A stretch of DNA of 56,002 nt from Pseudomonadales bacterium (GCA_019090455.1 JAHRWA010000076.1:1-56002); one strand, 5' to 3'; shown: positions 36,351 to 46,222, numbered from the stretch's first letter. Made by a program: numbers and translations. Notes: a model not told the origin generated them from the letters alone.

Positions 36351-36518
36351 CTACAAGGTTTTTTCAGCCTGCCACAGGGGGACAGTCACTCCACGTTCCG
36401 CTAACAGATCCTCAACATCCCGGTGACTGAGATTAAATCGAAAGTAAAACCAAACAGCGTGAGAAATAACCTCTGGTGGAAATCTATAGCGTTTATAAAA
36501 ATTGTTTGATAGTTTCAT
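36351..36518 (-). mobile_element. IS6-family transposase N-terminal scrap
   Basis: A 55-codon frame from ATG 36518 reads MKLSNNFYKRYRFPPEVISH, then AVWFYFRFNLSHRDVEDLLA and ERGVTV. This is the N-terminal start of IS6-family transposases. Homology stops after VTV, the reading becomes PLWQAEKTL and a stop follows, and the DDE catalytic part is absent. It lies in the 436-base gap 36144-36579, just left of the exporter gene, and marks the left border of the lipid/polyketide region. Nothing else was recognised in the gap. Confidence 0.88.
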
Positions 36519-36579
36519 GCTGTTATTATCGATTGTTACCCGTTAACTTGGCAATACCTATAATAGGAATAACATTTAA

Positions 36580-38889
36580 ATGCAATTAACCACGATAAGT
36601 ACCGAACGGTTATCAGAATGGATTTATAACAATAATAGAAAACTATCATTTGTTGCGTTGGTGTTCTATATCCTAGCCGCATCAGGATTGTATTTCTCGG
36701 AATTTAGGTCTGACTTTCGAGCCGCATTTAAAGAAGACAGTGAATTAATTCAAACATACGATAAAATTAATGACCAATACGAGAAAGGGGAAACTTTAAT
36801 TTTTTACCTAAAGTTATCTAACTCCGGAAGTATTTCAACTGAAAATATTAATGCAATACAATACGCTGACAACATTACTAATACGCTACCCTATGTTAGG
36901 TATGTTCGCTCTCTCACTTCCTTTCAAAAACCCTTTGCTGATGAAGATTCTATTAATTCAAAATACATAGGCGATTGGGCGAAAGAGAGTAACGGCCTAC
37001 TAGGTGTTAACCAATACCTACCACTGCAAACACAATTACTCGGCACACTCATCACTGAGGATTACTCCGGCGCTATAGTAATAGCTCAACTTGATTTACC
37101 TGAGCCACTATACAAAAGCAGCTCTAAGCTCATGACAGCGGCTGAAAAGGCTGCCATTCAGATCGAACAAGCAAATCCTAATGTTGAAGTATCTATCTTG
37201 GGCACAGTCGCAATCGATGATGCATTTTTATCAGAATTCTATAACTTCCTCATATTCGGAACTCCAGCAATAATATTTTTTGTTTCTCTCGTGGTTGCAT
37301 GGTCATCCTCAAGCCCTTATGTAACAATGTCTGGACTGGCTACCGCAGGTATTTCCCTAATTACAGTTGGTGGTATATTTGGCTGGCTTCCCGTCTATTT
37401 CGACCAAACAGCTATAATGGGCGCTCTACTCGTGATGCTGTTAACCGTTCTTGACTGCATCCATATTGGTGTTACTTATAGGGTCTGCCTAAGTAATTCA
37501 CTCAACAAAGAAGAGGCGATTAAAGAGTCCATTAGAGTAAATTTACTCCCAGTTTTTTATACGACGCTAACAACTGGCGTCGGTTTAATTACTATGCTTA
37601 TCACAGGCTCACCGCCTTATGTATTATTTGCACAAATTGCTTTAGTAGGTATCACAGCAGGGTTTATATACTCTTTCATTTTCATGACTTCCCTTTCAAT
37701 TTTGCTACCTGAGCCAAAAAACGGAAAAACTCCTTCCGAACCGCTTGTGAATTTCGCCAGAGATATAACGCTTGCAAAACCAAAACGTATCATTGCAACC
37801 TTCCTCCTAATTACGGTCACAGCGTTATTTTTAATTTCACTCAATACAGTAGATGAGGATATTGGCGACATATTAAAGCCTGGAAACGAGACTGATATTG
37901 CTATCGAATTAATGCAAACCAATTTTAAAGCTAGCAATCAACTATTGGTCAATCTATCGTCTGCCGATGACCAGCCAATCACTTCACCTAAGATCACTTC
38001 GGCAATTAATAACTTTGAGAAATGGCTAGATTCAGACCCTACCGTAGAGCATACATTCTCCGTAAACGATGTTATCAAAGAAATGAAGAGCACATGGGAT
38101 AATCAACCACATTCAAATCAACTGCCTCAGAGCAGAGAAGAGTATGAGCAACTTTTACTGCTTTATGAAATGTCGTTGCAGGCCGGACAAAGCGCCTCGG
38201 AGTTTATCTCGCCAGACCGATCCCAAACCTTACTTACCGTATTTTTAGAAAACCAGACAAACCGAGATCTTCTTATTAAAAAGAAGAATATTGAACAATG
38301 GTGGGTGCAACAGGATCTAGGTGTGAGTGTTTCAATATCAGGCCAAGATATCATTTTCTCCCAACTAGCAGAAGAAACCGTTCATAGCTCAATACTTGGA
38401 GGCGGTATAGCTGCGATGTTAATAACTCTATTTATGATATTCAGCTTCCAGTCAATAAAATGGGGACTTTTCTCCATCATTCCAAATGCCGTACCTTTTA
38501 TACTTTTGTTTGGAATATGGGGGTTATTATCCGGCGAGATCAGTCAAGCGACCTGTATGGCATTTTCCATGGTAATAGGTATCGTCGTGGATGATTCAAT
38601 TCACTTTATCACTAAATTTAGGGAAGCAAAAAAGACTCTGGCTTTCGAAAGCGCACTTACCAAAACTTATGACTATGTTGGGACGGCAATTACCGTAGGG
38701 ACCGTTGCATTTATCGTCGATGGAATTCTGATTTACCTAGCAAGCGAATTTGTGCCAATTGCGATTATTGGAACTTTTATACTGTTAACTTTTATTTTTG
38801 CATGGCTATGCGACATGCTTTTAATGCCCGCAATATTGGTAGTCTATTATCAACGTAAGGAAAATCAGCTATCGTACAAATCGGTCTAA
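36580..38889 (+). CDS. MMPL/RND-superfamily exporter
   Basis: The 769-residue inner-membrane protein has the duplicated RND topology. Each half has one helix, a large periplasmic loop and a bundle of five more helices. The second half contains VIGIVVDDSIHFITKFREA and the first half VLDCIHIGVTYR, the charged proton-relay signature of MMPL/sterol-sensing-like exporters. Such pumps move lipids, hopanoids or lipopeptides without a separate adaptor. It converges on the KS gene, so export of the product of the FAAL/desaturase cluster is a reasonable inference. A specific substrate cannot be read from the sequence. Confidence 0.88.
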   Translation: MQLTTISTERLSEWIYNNNRKLSFVALVFYILAASGLYFSEFRSDFRAAFKEDSELIQTYDKINDQYEKGETLIFYLKLSNSGSISTENINAIQYADNITNTLPYVRYVRSLTSFQKPFADEDSINSKYIGDWAKESNGLLGVNQYLPLQTQLLGTLITEDYSGAIVIAQLDLPEPLYKSSSKLMTAAEKAAIQIEQANPNVEVSILGTVAIDDAFLSEFYNFLIFGTPAIIFFVSLVVAWSSSSPYVTMSGLATAGISLITVGGIFGWLPVYFDQTAIMGALLVMLLTVLDCIHIGVTYRVCLSNSLNKEEAIKESIRVNLLPVFYTTLTTGVGLITMLITGSPPYVLFAQIALVGITAGFIYSFIFMTSLSILLPEPKNGKTPSEPLVNFARDITLAKPKRIIATFLLITVTALFLISLNTVDEDIGDILKPGNETDIAIELMQTNFKASNQLLVNLSSADDQPITSPKITSAINNFEKWLDSDPTVEHTFSVNDVIKEMKSTWDNQPHSNQLPQSREEYEQLLLLYEMSLQAGQSASEFISPDRSQTLLTVFLENQTNRDLLIKKKNIEQWWVQQDLGVSVSISGQDIIFSQLAEETVHSSILGGGIAAMLITLFMIFSFQSIKWGLFSIIPNAVPFILLFGIWGLLSGEISQATCMAFSMVIGIVVDDSIHFITKFREAKKTLAFESALTKTYDYVGTAITVGTVAFIVDGILIYLASEFVPIAIIGTFILLTFIFAWLCDMLLMPAILVVYYQRKENQLSYKSV

Positions 38890-38982
38890 GTAGACATCAC
38901 TGCCTAAAGAAACGTATGCCAAGTTCGCAATAGACTTATTAAAATGGCTTTGGAAAAACAATAAGGATATTGGTAACTTCCC

Positions 38983-39019
38983 GAGTAATTGGTGCCCCCC
39001 TAAGCGGTAGCAATTACTC
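38983..39019. terminator. Hairpin between convergent genes
   Basis: GAGTAATTG (38983-38991) pairs with CAATTACTC (39011-39019) across a 19-base loop, midway between the stops of the exporter and the KS gene. It could terminate both, but neither side has a strong T tract. Confidence 0.45.
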
Positions 39020-39061
39020 TATAACAATGAATAAGAACAGGCACTTTAATCTTTAGCTATG

Positions 39062-42000
39062 TCACCTAGTCGCTTCCGAGCCTAATAAACTCAAAATCTC
39101 GCTTGATACTGCCTTAGCATTGGTGAGGTGGAGGTAGTGACCACCGGTCGCTTCTACCATTTTCGCCTTCAATTGTTTTTGTAACAGCGCTACATCATTA
39201 CTTTTACTGTATCCACCATCACCTTTGATAATAGTGACGGGTTTGTATATCTGGCTTAGGAGGTTGAGATAACTAGACCGGTTTATTCCAAAATGCTTCA
39301 TACCTGATCGTGTCCGTAATTTGTAGTCCCAAGTCCAACGATAACCGTTTTCTGTCGGTTGAAGAACCCGACCAGCGAGAGCGTACACTCTTTCCATTTC
39401 AACTTCTTTTATAGAGGTCCTTAATTTCGAAGCTCCTTCCTTAATATCCGCAACAACTGTGTGCTTCCCCGTTTTATCTTGATAAATCATTTCTTCATTC
39501 TGTTGATCAAAAAAATTCAGTTCGTTTTCCTCGTTTGGAAGACTCGGTTCAATTAATATTAGTCGCTCAGTAGTATCTGGATTACTTGCGGCATAGATTG
39601 CTGCAATGATACAACCCGCTGCATGGCCAATGATCGAAAGAAGAGTGATTTCATATTCTCGTACTAGTGCCTCAATATCCGCAACAAAACCTAAGAGACT
39701 GTAGCTGCCATCCTCCGCAACATGATCGGACAATCCATGTCCCAACAAATCTGGGGCAATGACCCGGTAACCTTTCAAGGATAGACTCCGGGCTAACTCT
39801 TGCCACATCAAACCTTGCTCAAAAATATTATGTATACAGAGCACAACGGGAGCATGCTCACTACCCCACGCCATTACTCTATAGCGTCTTCCCCTTAAGA
39901 TGACATCGACCTCCTTACCTTCGTCACAATGTTCGGGCATGACCCCTTCGTAATTAAAGTTGGGTTTCTCTGGCGGTTCTATGGATATTTTTGAGGGGAA
40001 ATTGATAGTAGAAGCCCGAATAGAAGAGGGCGCGGGCAATGGTTCCAACCAGTATCGAATTTTATCAAATGAATATGTCGGGATTACATGCTTTTTTCTG
40101 TTGGTGCTATTGTCCACTTGCGACCATTGAATCGCCACGTTCTCCGCGTAGAGTAGTCCTAATGCTTGATAAATACTGTTCCAATTATTCTGATCACGAG
40201 ACAGGGAGGCGATACAAGAAATATCTGAATTTTCCTCTTTAGCCCACTGCTTAGCCCTTTCAGTTATCGTGCTCTGAGGTCCAACTTCTAAAAAAACATG
40301 TGTTTTAGATACCACTAAAGAACCAAAACCGTGAGTCAGGTTTATTGATGTAAAAGTATGCTGAACCCAATACTCTGGTGTCAAAGGATCTCCCTCAAAC
40401 TCTGTCATCTCAACTATTTTTATAACTGGAGTCGCATATTTTATTTTATTGGCAATTTCGCTAAATTCGGAAAGTAAGGATTGAATCCCTGGTAAATGGT
40501 CCTCAACGCTATCGTTTCGCTGTAGCTCACTCACCGATGTAAGCGGTAATTTTGTAGTTAAAGGCAGTAATTCAATCAACCGCGCTCGGAACAATACTAA
40601 CTTTAACCCCTCTTTCAATGTAAACACTTTGGCCACACAGCCGGCAGAATATTGCCCCACCCCGTATCCCGTGATTGAGACGGGTGTTACGCCCCATGAT
40701 AGCCACAATTGAGCCAAAGCAACTTCAAAAGCAAACAAAGCAAGATGAGCATACCTCGCATCAGATAATAAATGGCCCAAATCGTTTCTATCGAACATAA
40801 CATCCAAAAGAGGATGTTCTAGTTCAGGTTTTAACTGCTCCCCACATTGGTCAAGGGTAGCCCTAAAAACCGAGTGACTAGCATAGAGCTCTTGTCCCAT
40901 TCCCGCATATTCAGCACCTTCGCCACTACACAGCATTGCCAACTTTACTCTTAGTCTCCTATCTACCGAATAATTTAACAGTGATATATTTTTTTCCGAT
41001 TTGCCATTTGCGAAGGCTGTTAATTGAGTGCCGATCTGCTGCCACTCACTACCAATTGCGACTATCTTATGATTGAAATCTGAACGGTAAGCATTTGCCG
41101 TAAAACATATATTTCGATATTGATCTGGTGACGTAATGTTGTTAAGTAATTTCCCATAATTGCCGGCTAGCAGCCTCAAGGAGGTAACTGACTTCGCAGA
41201 TATTTTAAGAAAAACAGTAGAGCGCTCTCGCATTTCCACTGTTTCATTATTTAACTCAGAGCGATGCTTCACAGTGGGTGCTTGTTGAAGAATGACATGA
41301 GCATTGGTCCCGCCAAACCCAAACCCGCTGATACCTGCCACTTGCTTATTTTGACCTTGGGTTTCTTCCGACTCTACCGGAATGTATAGAGATGATCCTT
41401 TAATAACACGCTCCACCAGCGGGTTAAACTCTTTAATTTTAAGATGAGGTAACATGACACCATGATTAAAGGCCAAGATACACTTTATCATTCCAGCCAT
41501 ACCGGAGGCCGCTTCCGCGTGTCCCATGTTTGCTTTAACAGATGACAGAGCAAGTTTGTTTAGTGGATCTCGACCAGAACAGAACACTGCCTTTAAAGCT
41601 GAGACTTCAATTGGGTCACCCACACGCGTACCAATTCCATGCACTTCAATAACATCGACTTCATCTGCAGAGACCCCGGCATGTGCCAGTGCTTTACGCA
41701 GCAGTGCTTTCTGTGCAACACCATTTGGCGCCGTAATACCATTACTCCTACCATCTTGATTTGTCGCCGAGCCTCGAATTACTGCCAGGATAGGGTCTCC
41801 ACAATCTATCGCATCCTGTAAGCGCTTAAGTATGAACACTCCACAACCTTCCGCGCGCACATAACCATCGGCGCTGGCTTCAAAAGTGCGGCAACGGTCG
41901 CTCATTAGGCCCGCGTGAGATAAAGTAATGGTCTGCTCAGGGCGTAAGATCATATTGACTCCCCCCGCAATAGCTAAATCACATTCGCGACTATTTAAAC

Positions 42001-42553
42001 TTTGACTAGCAAGATGGGTAGCCACTAACGATGAAGAGCAAGCAGTATCAACACTCATGCTTGGGCCTTTTAAGTTCAAACAATACGACAGCCGGTTCGC
42101 GATCAAAGAAAGGTAAGTACTGGTTCCATGAAAGGCTCCGATCAGATCGTTTTCTTCATAGATTGAGGTTTCATAATCACTCGAAGATGCCCCGATAAAA
42201 ACACCGGTATCACTTCCTTCTAACGTCTTAGGTATAATGTAGGCACTCTCTAACGCCTTCCATGTCGTTTCTAGAACAATACGTTGTTGCGGGTCTATGG
42301 TATTTGCTTCAGCATCACTAATACCAAAAAATTCAGCATCGAACTTATCAAAGTCATCGATAAATGCTCCCCATTTAGTCGACGCTTTACCTATAGTCGC
42401 GGGTCTGGGGTCATAAAAATCATCTATGTTCCAACGCTCCGGAGGAACTTCAGTAACAGCATCCTCTTGATTCAGAATATTTTGATAAAATGAATCGGGA
42501 TCGTTTGCATTTGGGAAACGACAAAACATTCCTACAATGGCGATCGAAGTCAT
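39062..42553 (-). CDS. KS-AT-alpha/beta-hydrolase polyketide synthase-like protein with two lost nucleophiles
   Basis: The 1163-residue protein starts after a good AGGAGAG site. Residues 1-430 are a ketosynthase with active Cys172 in VDTACSSS, His305 in EVHGIGT and His346 in KANMGHAEA, so condensation looks possible. Residues about 530-830 are an acyltransferase fold, but the GHSxGE elbow reads GYGVGQ (629-634), so the catalytic Ser is Gly. The HAFHS-like site reads HTFTS. A post-AT motif PTYSFDKIRYW follows. Residues about 880-1160 are an alpha/beta hydrolase whose nucleophile elbow reads GHAAGC (Ser to Ala978). The oxyanion HG is HN, while the C-terminal His motif GGHYLHL remains. There is no ACP or KR. 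It may act as KS or scaffold with the stand-alone ACP of the same cluster, and a terminator separates it from the desaturases. Confidence 0.88.
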   Translation of the reverse strand: MTSIAIVGMFCRFPNANDPDSFYQNILNQEDAVTEVPPERWNIDDFYDPRPATIGKASTKWGAFIDDFDKFDAEFFGISDAEANTIDPQQRIVLETTWKALESAYIIPKTLEGSDTGVFIGASSSDYETSIYEENDLIGAFHGTSTYLSLIANRLSYCLNLKGPSMSVDTACSSSLVATHLASQSLNSRECDLAIAGGVNMILRPEQTITLSHAGLMSDRCRTFEASADGYVRAEGCGVFILKRLQDAIDCGDPILAVIRGSATNQDGRSNGITAPNGVAQKALLRKALAHAGVSADEVDVIEVHGIGTRVGDPIEVSALKAVFCSGRDPLNKLALSSVKANMGHAEAASGMAGMIKCILAFNHGVMLPHLKIKEFNPLVERVIKGSSLYIPVESEETQGQNKQVAGISGFGFGGTNAHVILQQAPTVKHRSELNNETVEMRERSTVFLKISAKSVTSLRLLAGNYGKLLNNITSPDQYRNICFTANAYRSDFNHKIVAIGSEWQQIGTQLTAFANGKSEKNISLLNYSVDRRLRVKLAMLCSGEGAEYAGMGQELYASHSVFRATLDQCGEQLKPELEHPLLDVMFDRNDLGHLLSDARYAHLALFAFEVALAQLWLSWGVTPVSITGYGVGQYSAGCVAKVFTLKEGLKLVLFRARLIELLPLTTKLPLTSVSELQRNDSVEDHLPGIQSLLSEFSEIANKIKYATPVIKIVEMTEFEGDPLTPEYWVQHTFTSINLTHGFGSLVVSKTHVFLEVGPQSTITERAKQWAKEENSDISCIASLSRDQNNWNSIYQALGLLYAENVAIQWSQVDNSTNRKKHVIPTYSFDKIRYWLEPLPAPSSIRASTINFPSKISIEPPEKPNFNYEGVMPEHCDEGKEVDVILRGRRYRVMAWGSEHAPVVLCIHNIFEQGLMWQELARSLSLKGYRVIAPDLLGHGLSDHVAEDGSYSLLGFVADIEALVREYEITLLSIIGHAAGCIIAAIYAASNPDTTERLILIEPSLPNEENELNFFDQQNEEMIYQDKTGKHTVVADIKEGASKLRTSIKEVEMERVYALAGRVLQPTENGYRWTWDYKLRTRSGMKHFGINRSSYLNLLSQIYKPVTIIKGDGGYSKSNDVALLQKQLKAKMVEATGGHYLHLTNAKAVSSEILSLLGSEATR

Positions 42554-42664
42554 TTATCTCTCCTAATTGTCGAATCATTTTTTCTTTAAAAACCGTTTAC
42601 TTCATCGGTTACAACAAGGCTCGAAGGAACCTTAAAAAAAATTACTAGCGTATACCGTCTTAAA

Positions 42665-42706
42665 ACAAAAAAGAGGGTGCTCCATTGTTTAGATGAAGCA
42701 CCCTCT
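42665..42706 (-). terminator. Rho-independent terminator between desaturase 3 and KS gene
   Basis: AGAGGGTGCT and AGCACCCTCT (42672-42681 and 42697-42706) form a 10-bp GC-rich stem. Read on the minus strand it is followed by TTTTTTGTTTT. It ends the FAAL-desaturase operon before the KS gene, which must then have its own promoter in 42554-42660 or depend on read-through. Confidence 0.85.
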
Positions 42707-42790
42707 CTCTTTCAATCGACTTACTGTGCTTATAACCTATCTTGTTTTTCTAAAACATTGAACTGGCCGTCACCGCTATCGGCAATCGAG

Positions 42791-43798
42791 CTACACCATC
42801 ACTGAATCTTTTAATTTTTCTTTAATCTGAGCTTTGGAAGGTCGTTTGACATTCCAGGCCAATCCTAACTTTTCCAGTAAAACGATAAACCAGGCCGTCA
42901 TGTCAATCTGGTACCACTTCAACCCCAAAAAGGCTGATGTTGGAAACGCGTGATGATTGTTTTGCCATCCAGATCCAAAGGATGCAATCGCTACCCATAC
43001 ATTATTTGAACTTTGATCATGTTCACCCGTATTAAATGGCGAGGGACCAAATCGATGACTGTACGATGCTAGGCCCCAAGTTGATTGATGCACTAGAAAC
43101 ATTCTAACCAAACCACCCCATAGAAACCCGGTCAAAAACCCCATCCAACTTCCTTCTATAGCGCCGCCAATCACAGCCGGCATTAACAAGCCTGTGAACA
43201 CGATCGGGATATAATTATCATTTATCCACTTCAAACCTTGGTCTCGGTTAATATCCGAAGCAAATAGGGTGCAATTAACTTGATTCCCAGTTAACACATG
43301 GCCGTAATGTGCGTGCCACAACCCCTGCGCTAAATTCATTTTTTCCACATCACCCGCCGCATTTCTCTTTACATGAGGAGAATGGGGGTCGTCTGCCTCG
43401 TCACTGTGAATATGGTGTCGGCGATGATTGGCTATCCAAAACAATATCCTCCCCGTGCCAGCCATACTCCCCGCTACCGCAAAAAAATATTTAATCACCG
43501 GATAGGTCGTTACTGCCTTATGAGCAAGATTACGATGAAAACCAAACTCCAGTGCCAGGTTAGTCAAAACAAACATAATTCCACATAACCACAATGCTGT
43601 TGCATCCACCCCGTAAACGACGGCTAAAACAATCGCAAGCACCGTACCAAGGGTCGGTACGAGAATCGTAGCCATCCCAAAAGCCTTTTGCAGCGGATCT
43701 AAACGAGTATTCCTAACCGTCACCGATGGCTTGGCTTGTTCCCGTATTGATGATGTTGTTGTACTGTCTTCCTCGGCACTTTTCATTGGCGTATCCAT
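42791..43798 (-). CDS. Membrane fatty-acid desaturase/acetylenase 3
   Basis: The 335-residue integral membrane di-iron enzyme belongs to the delta-9 acyl desaturase class. Its three His boxes are intact: HRNLAH, HRRHH (followed by IHSDEADDPHSPH) and HNNHH (followed by AFPTSAFLG). Four membrane helices lie between them. It is the third desaturase of the cluster and the last gene before the terminator. In alkyne cassettes such enzymes introduce double and triple bonds into the ACP-bound chain. Whether this one is a desaturase or an acetylenase cannot be told from the motifs. Confidence 0.92.
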   Translation of the reverse strand: MDTPMKSAEEDSTTTSSIREQAKPSVTVRNTRLDPLQKAFGMATILVPTLGTVLAIVLAVVYGVDATALWLCGIMFVLTNLALEFGFHRNLAHKAVTTYPVIKYFFAVAGSMAGTGRILFWIANHRRHHIHSDEADDPHSPHVKRNAAGDVEKMNLAQGLWHAHYGHVLTGNQVNCTLFASDINRDQGLKWINDNYIPIVFTGLLMPAVIGGAIEGSWMGFLTGFLWGGLVRMFLVHQSTWGLASYSHRFGPSPFNTGEHDQSSNNVWVAIASFGSGWQNNHHAFPTSAFLGLKWYQIDMTAWFIVLLEKLGLAWNVKRPSKAQIKEKLKDSVMV

Positions 43799-43894
43799 AT
43801 TGCACTTTTATCCCTAAATCGTAATGAGCAACTACCCATCACTGATCACTAAATTTAAAGTCAACATATTTATGTAAACTCTGTCTAATCTATG

Positions 43895-44917
43895 TCACTC
43901 AGTGACACCTGTACTTGTAGAACTATTGTTTGACTTGTTCTTCGATTTTTTATCTTCTATTTGCTGCCGCGTCGGTCGCTTAACTTCCGAAATTAAACCT
44001 AATTTTTCCACCACGTAAATAAACACTGCACTTGGATCAAACTGCCACCACTCCAGACCTGTGTTCGCAGAAGAAGGAAACGCATGATGATTGTTATGCC
44101 AACCAGACCCAAAGTTAATCAATGCGAATAAAAAATTATTGCCGCTATTGTCTTTATTCTCATAAGGCTTTGACCCCATTAAATGACAAAACGAACCGTT
44201 GATAAAATAACAATGTTGAGCGGTAAAAATACGCACCAAACCACCCCATAAAAATCCTGTCAATGCTCCCATCAATGACATTGTTGCGATCCCACCAATC
44301 AAGGTCGGGATCGCTACGCCCAACGCCACTATTGGGATATAGGATTTATTTATTTTTTTTAAAGTATCATCACGTAACATGTCGCTCGCAAAAAGCGTTG
44401 CATTACTAGGATAGTCCGTCACTAAATTTCCCATTTGCGCATGCCAAAAACCTCTAAGTAAACCCAGTTTATCTGGCTCACCTTTTTCCATTCTAAAGTG
44501 GGGTGAATGCGGATCTTCAGGTTGGTCACTATACTTATGGTGTCGACGATGAGCCGCTACCCAATTTTGAATGCCTCCTTGGGCCGCCATTGTACCGCTG
44601 ACGGCTAGGAACACCTTAATAAAGTAAGAAGCCTTGAACGCCTTGTGAGAAAAATAACGATGAAAACCTACCTCTAAACCAAACATGGTTATGACGTGCA
44701 TCAGAACAAAAAGCCCTATATCGAGACCACTAAGCCCATCAACAAACGCCAGCCCCACGGCCAAAAGACTCCCCAAGGCAGGTGTCCACAACGTTATAAG
44801 TGCCAATCGCCTTTTTTTTGCTAACACAACATCATTAACAATCATAATCGAAGGTTTTTTGGGTTTCGCCGTCAAAGGCAGACTTAGAGGTACCTTTATG
44901 GGCTTAGCATTTGACAT
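43895..44917 (-). CDS. Membrane fatty-acid desaturase/acetylenase 2
   Basis: The 340-residue enzyme is paralogous to its two neighbours. Its His boxes are HRYFSH, HRRHH (followed by KYSDQPEDPHSPH) and HNNHH (followed by AFPSSANTG). I chose ATG 44917, which has GGAAG six bases upstream and begins one base after the ACP stop. The longer frame from 44935 would overlap the ACP gene. The C-terminus is Lys/Asn/Ser-rich. Its place directly after the ACP suggests an ACP-bound substrate. Confidence 0.92.
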   Translation of the reverse strand: MSNAKPIKVPLSLPLTAKPKKPSIMIVNDVVLAKKRRLALITLWTPALGSLLAVGLAFVDGLSGLDIGLFVLMHVITMFGLEVGFHRYFSHKAFKASYFIKVFLAVSGTMAAQGGIQNWVAAHRRHHKYSDQPEDPHSPHFRMEKGEPDKLGLLRGFWHAQMGNLVTDYPSNATLFASDMLRDDTLKKINKSYIPIVALGVAIPTLIGGIATMSLMGALTGFLWGGLVRIFTAQHCYFINGSFCHLMGSKPYENKDNSGNNFLFALINFGSGWHNNHHAFPSSANTGLEWWQFDPSAVFIYVVEKLGLISEVKRPTRQQIEDKKSKNKSNNSSTSTGVTE

Positions 44918-44918
44918 G

Positions 44919-45167
44919 TTAAGCTTCCACCGCAAAATGCTCTACTAGGAAATCGGAAAGTAAATCAATAGAGGGGTAATCGTAAATAGTCGTAATATCT
45001 AATTCGATGGATAGCCACTCGTTCAGATCTCCTATTAAGCCCGCTCCAGCTGTGGAATCGAGCCCATAACGTTCCAGTTCTTTGCTTGTATCAATCATCT
45101 CCTCACTGATTCCAACTAATTGAGACAAATAAGAAACCAACCATGTAGTAAGTATATTTTTATTCAT
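44919..45167 (-). CDS. Stand-alone acyl carrier protein
   Basis: The 82-residue acidic protein has the phosphopantetheine site YGLDSTAGAGLIGDL (GxDS with the Ser for the 4'-phosphopantetheine arm). Helix boundaries are typical of PKS-like ACPs. I chose the ATG at 45167, eight bases after AAAGGAA, over the ATG six bases earlier, which is too close to that site. It lies between desaturases 1 and 2 and should carry the acyl chain activated by the FAAL, like JamC and TtuC in known alkyne cassettes. Confidence 0.92.
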   Translation of the reverse strand: MNKNILTTWLVSYLSQLVGISEEMIDTSKELERYGLDSTAGAGLIGDLNEWLSIELDITTIYDYPSIDLLSDFLVEHFAVEA

Positions 45168-45220
45168 TATCATTTCCTTTACTTAAATTAAATGTGGATG
45201 CACTATTAATTAGTGCTATT

Positions 45221-46222
45221 TTAAGAAGATACCATCTTGCTTAACTTTGCTTTATCTGTAGGTTCTTTCACGTTTTTAACCAAATTAAATAAAGCTAAAA
45301 ACCGAATGAGAATATACCCCAAATCTACTTGCCACCATTCGAAACCAAACCGCGCCGAGGTAGGAAACGCATGATGGTGATTGTGCCAGGCCTCTCCTGC
45401 CGAAGGCAAAACGATCCAAATATTATTGGTACTTTTTTCAGAAGTGGCGTATGGTCTTCGACCAAATAAATGAGTGATTGAATTTATTGCCCACGTAGAA
45501 TGATGCACTGTGAATATTCTTAACATCCCTCCCCATAGCACCCCAAGAATCAAACCCTCAATATTTCCCGCAAAAAGAGCGCCTAACAAACCAGGAACAA
45601 CGACCCCGAGCACTACCCAGTGAGGGTAACGTTTATTAAGCATTGCCACTAATGGGTCTTTTAATAGATCTCTAGAATATCGGCTGGGGTTGGTTACTTT
45701 GCTGTTAAACATCCAGCCTATATGTGCATGCCATATTCCTGCGCACAAGCGACTTATGGGATTTAATTTACCAACCTGTTCACCAAGCTCATATTTATGT
45801 GGTGAATGAGTGTCTTCTTCTTCATCACTGAATTCATGATGCCTTCGATGATTGCTAACCCAATGTATCACTGGCCCTTGAGCAGCCATGGACCCCATAA
45901 TCACTAAAACACTTCTCACGAAATTATTTGTTGTTTCGAAACTGCGATGCGCTGAGAGCCTGTGATAACCCACGGTAATGCCCAACATAGTAATCAAATG
46001 CATTGATAGCCACAAAGCAACATAGAACGCACTAAACTCAAACACCATGGCAGCAACGATCGCCATTATGGAACCCACGGTAGGTACAATTATCGTAAGT
46101 CTTGCCGCTCTCACTTGCATCTTTTGTAGATAAGGGCTGGATAGCACATGATTGCGGTTTACTGCTGCAGTTTGTACCGCCTCTTGTCCATTGCTGTCTT
46201 CCATTTTATTTACGGAAATCAT
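45221..46222 (-). CDS. Membrane fatty-acid desaturase/acetylenase 1
   Basis: The 333-residue enzyme has intact His boxes HRLSAH, HRRHH (followed by EFSDEEEDTHSPH) and HNHHH (followed by AFPTSARFGFEW). Its ATG overlaps the FAAL stop in an ATGA junction, so the two are translationally coupled. It occupies the position of JamB/TtuB in FAAL-desaturase-ACP alkyne cassettes and is the best candidate for the terminal acetylenase. That assignment is by synteny, not by diagnostic residues. Confidence 0.92.
   Translation of the reverse strand: MISVNKMEDSNGQEAVQTAAVNRNHVLSSPYLQKMQVRAARLTIIVPTVGSIMAIVAAMVFEFSAFYVALWLSMHLITMLGITVGYHRLSAHRSFETTNNFVRSVLVIMGSMAAQGPVIHWVSNHRRHHEFSDEEEDTHSPHKYELGEQVGKLNPISRLCAGIWHAHIGWMFNSKVTNPSRYSRDLLKDPLVAMLNKRYPHWVVLGVVVPGLLGALFAGNIEGLILGVLWGGMLRIFTVHHSTWAINSITHLFGRRPYATSEKSTNNIWIVLPSAGEAWHNHHHAFPTSARFGFEWWQVDLGYILIRFLALFNLVKNVKEPTDKAKLSKMVSS

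Noticed and set aside
39062..42553. A complete PKS module or a functional thioesterase
   Set aside because: No ACP or KR is present and both AT and hydrolase nucleophiles are replaced, so only the KS is called potentially active.
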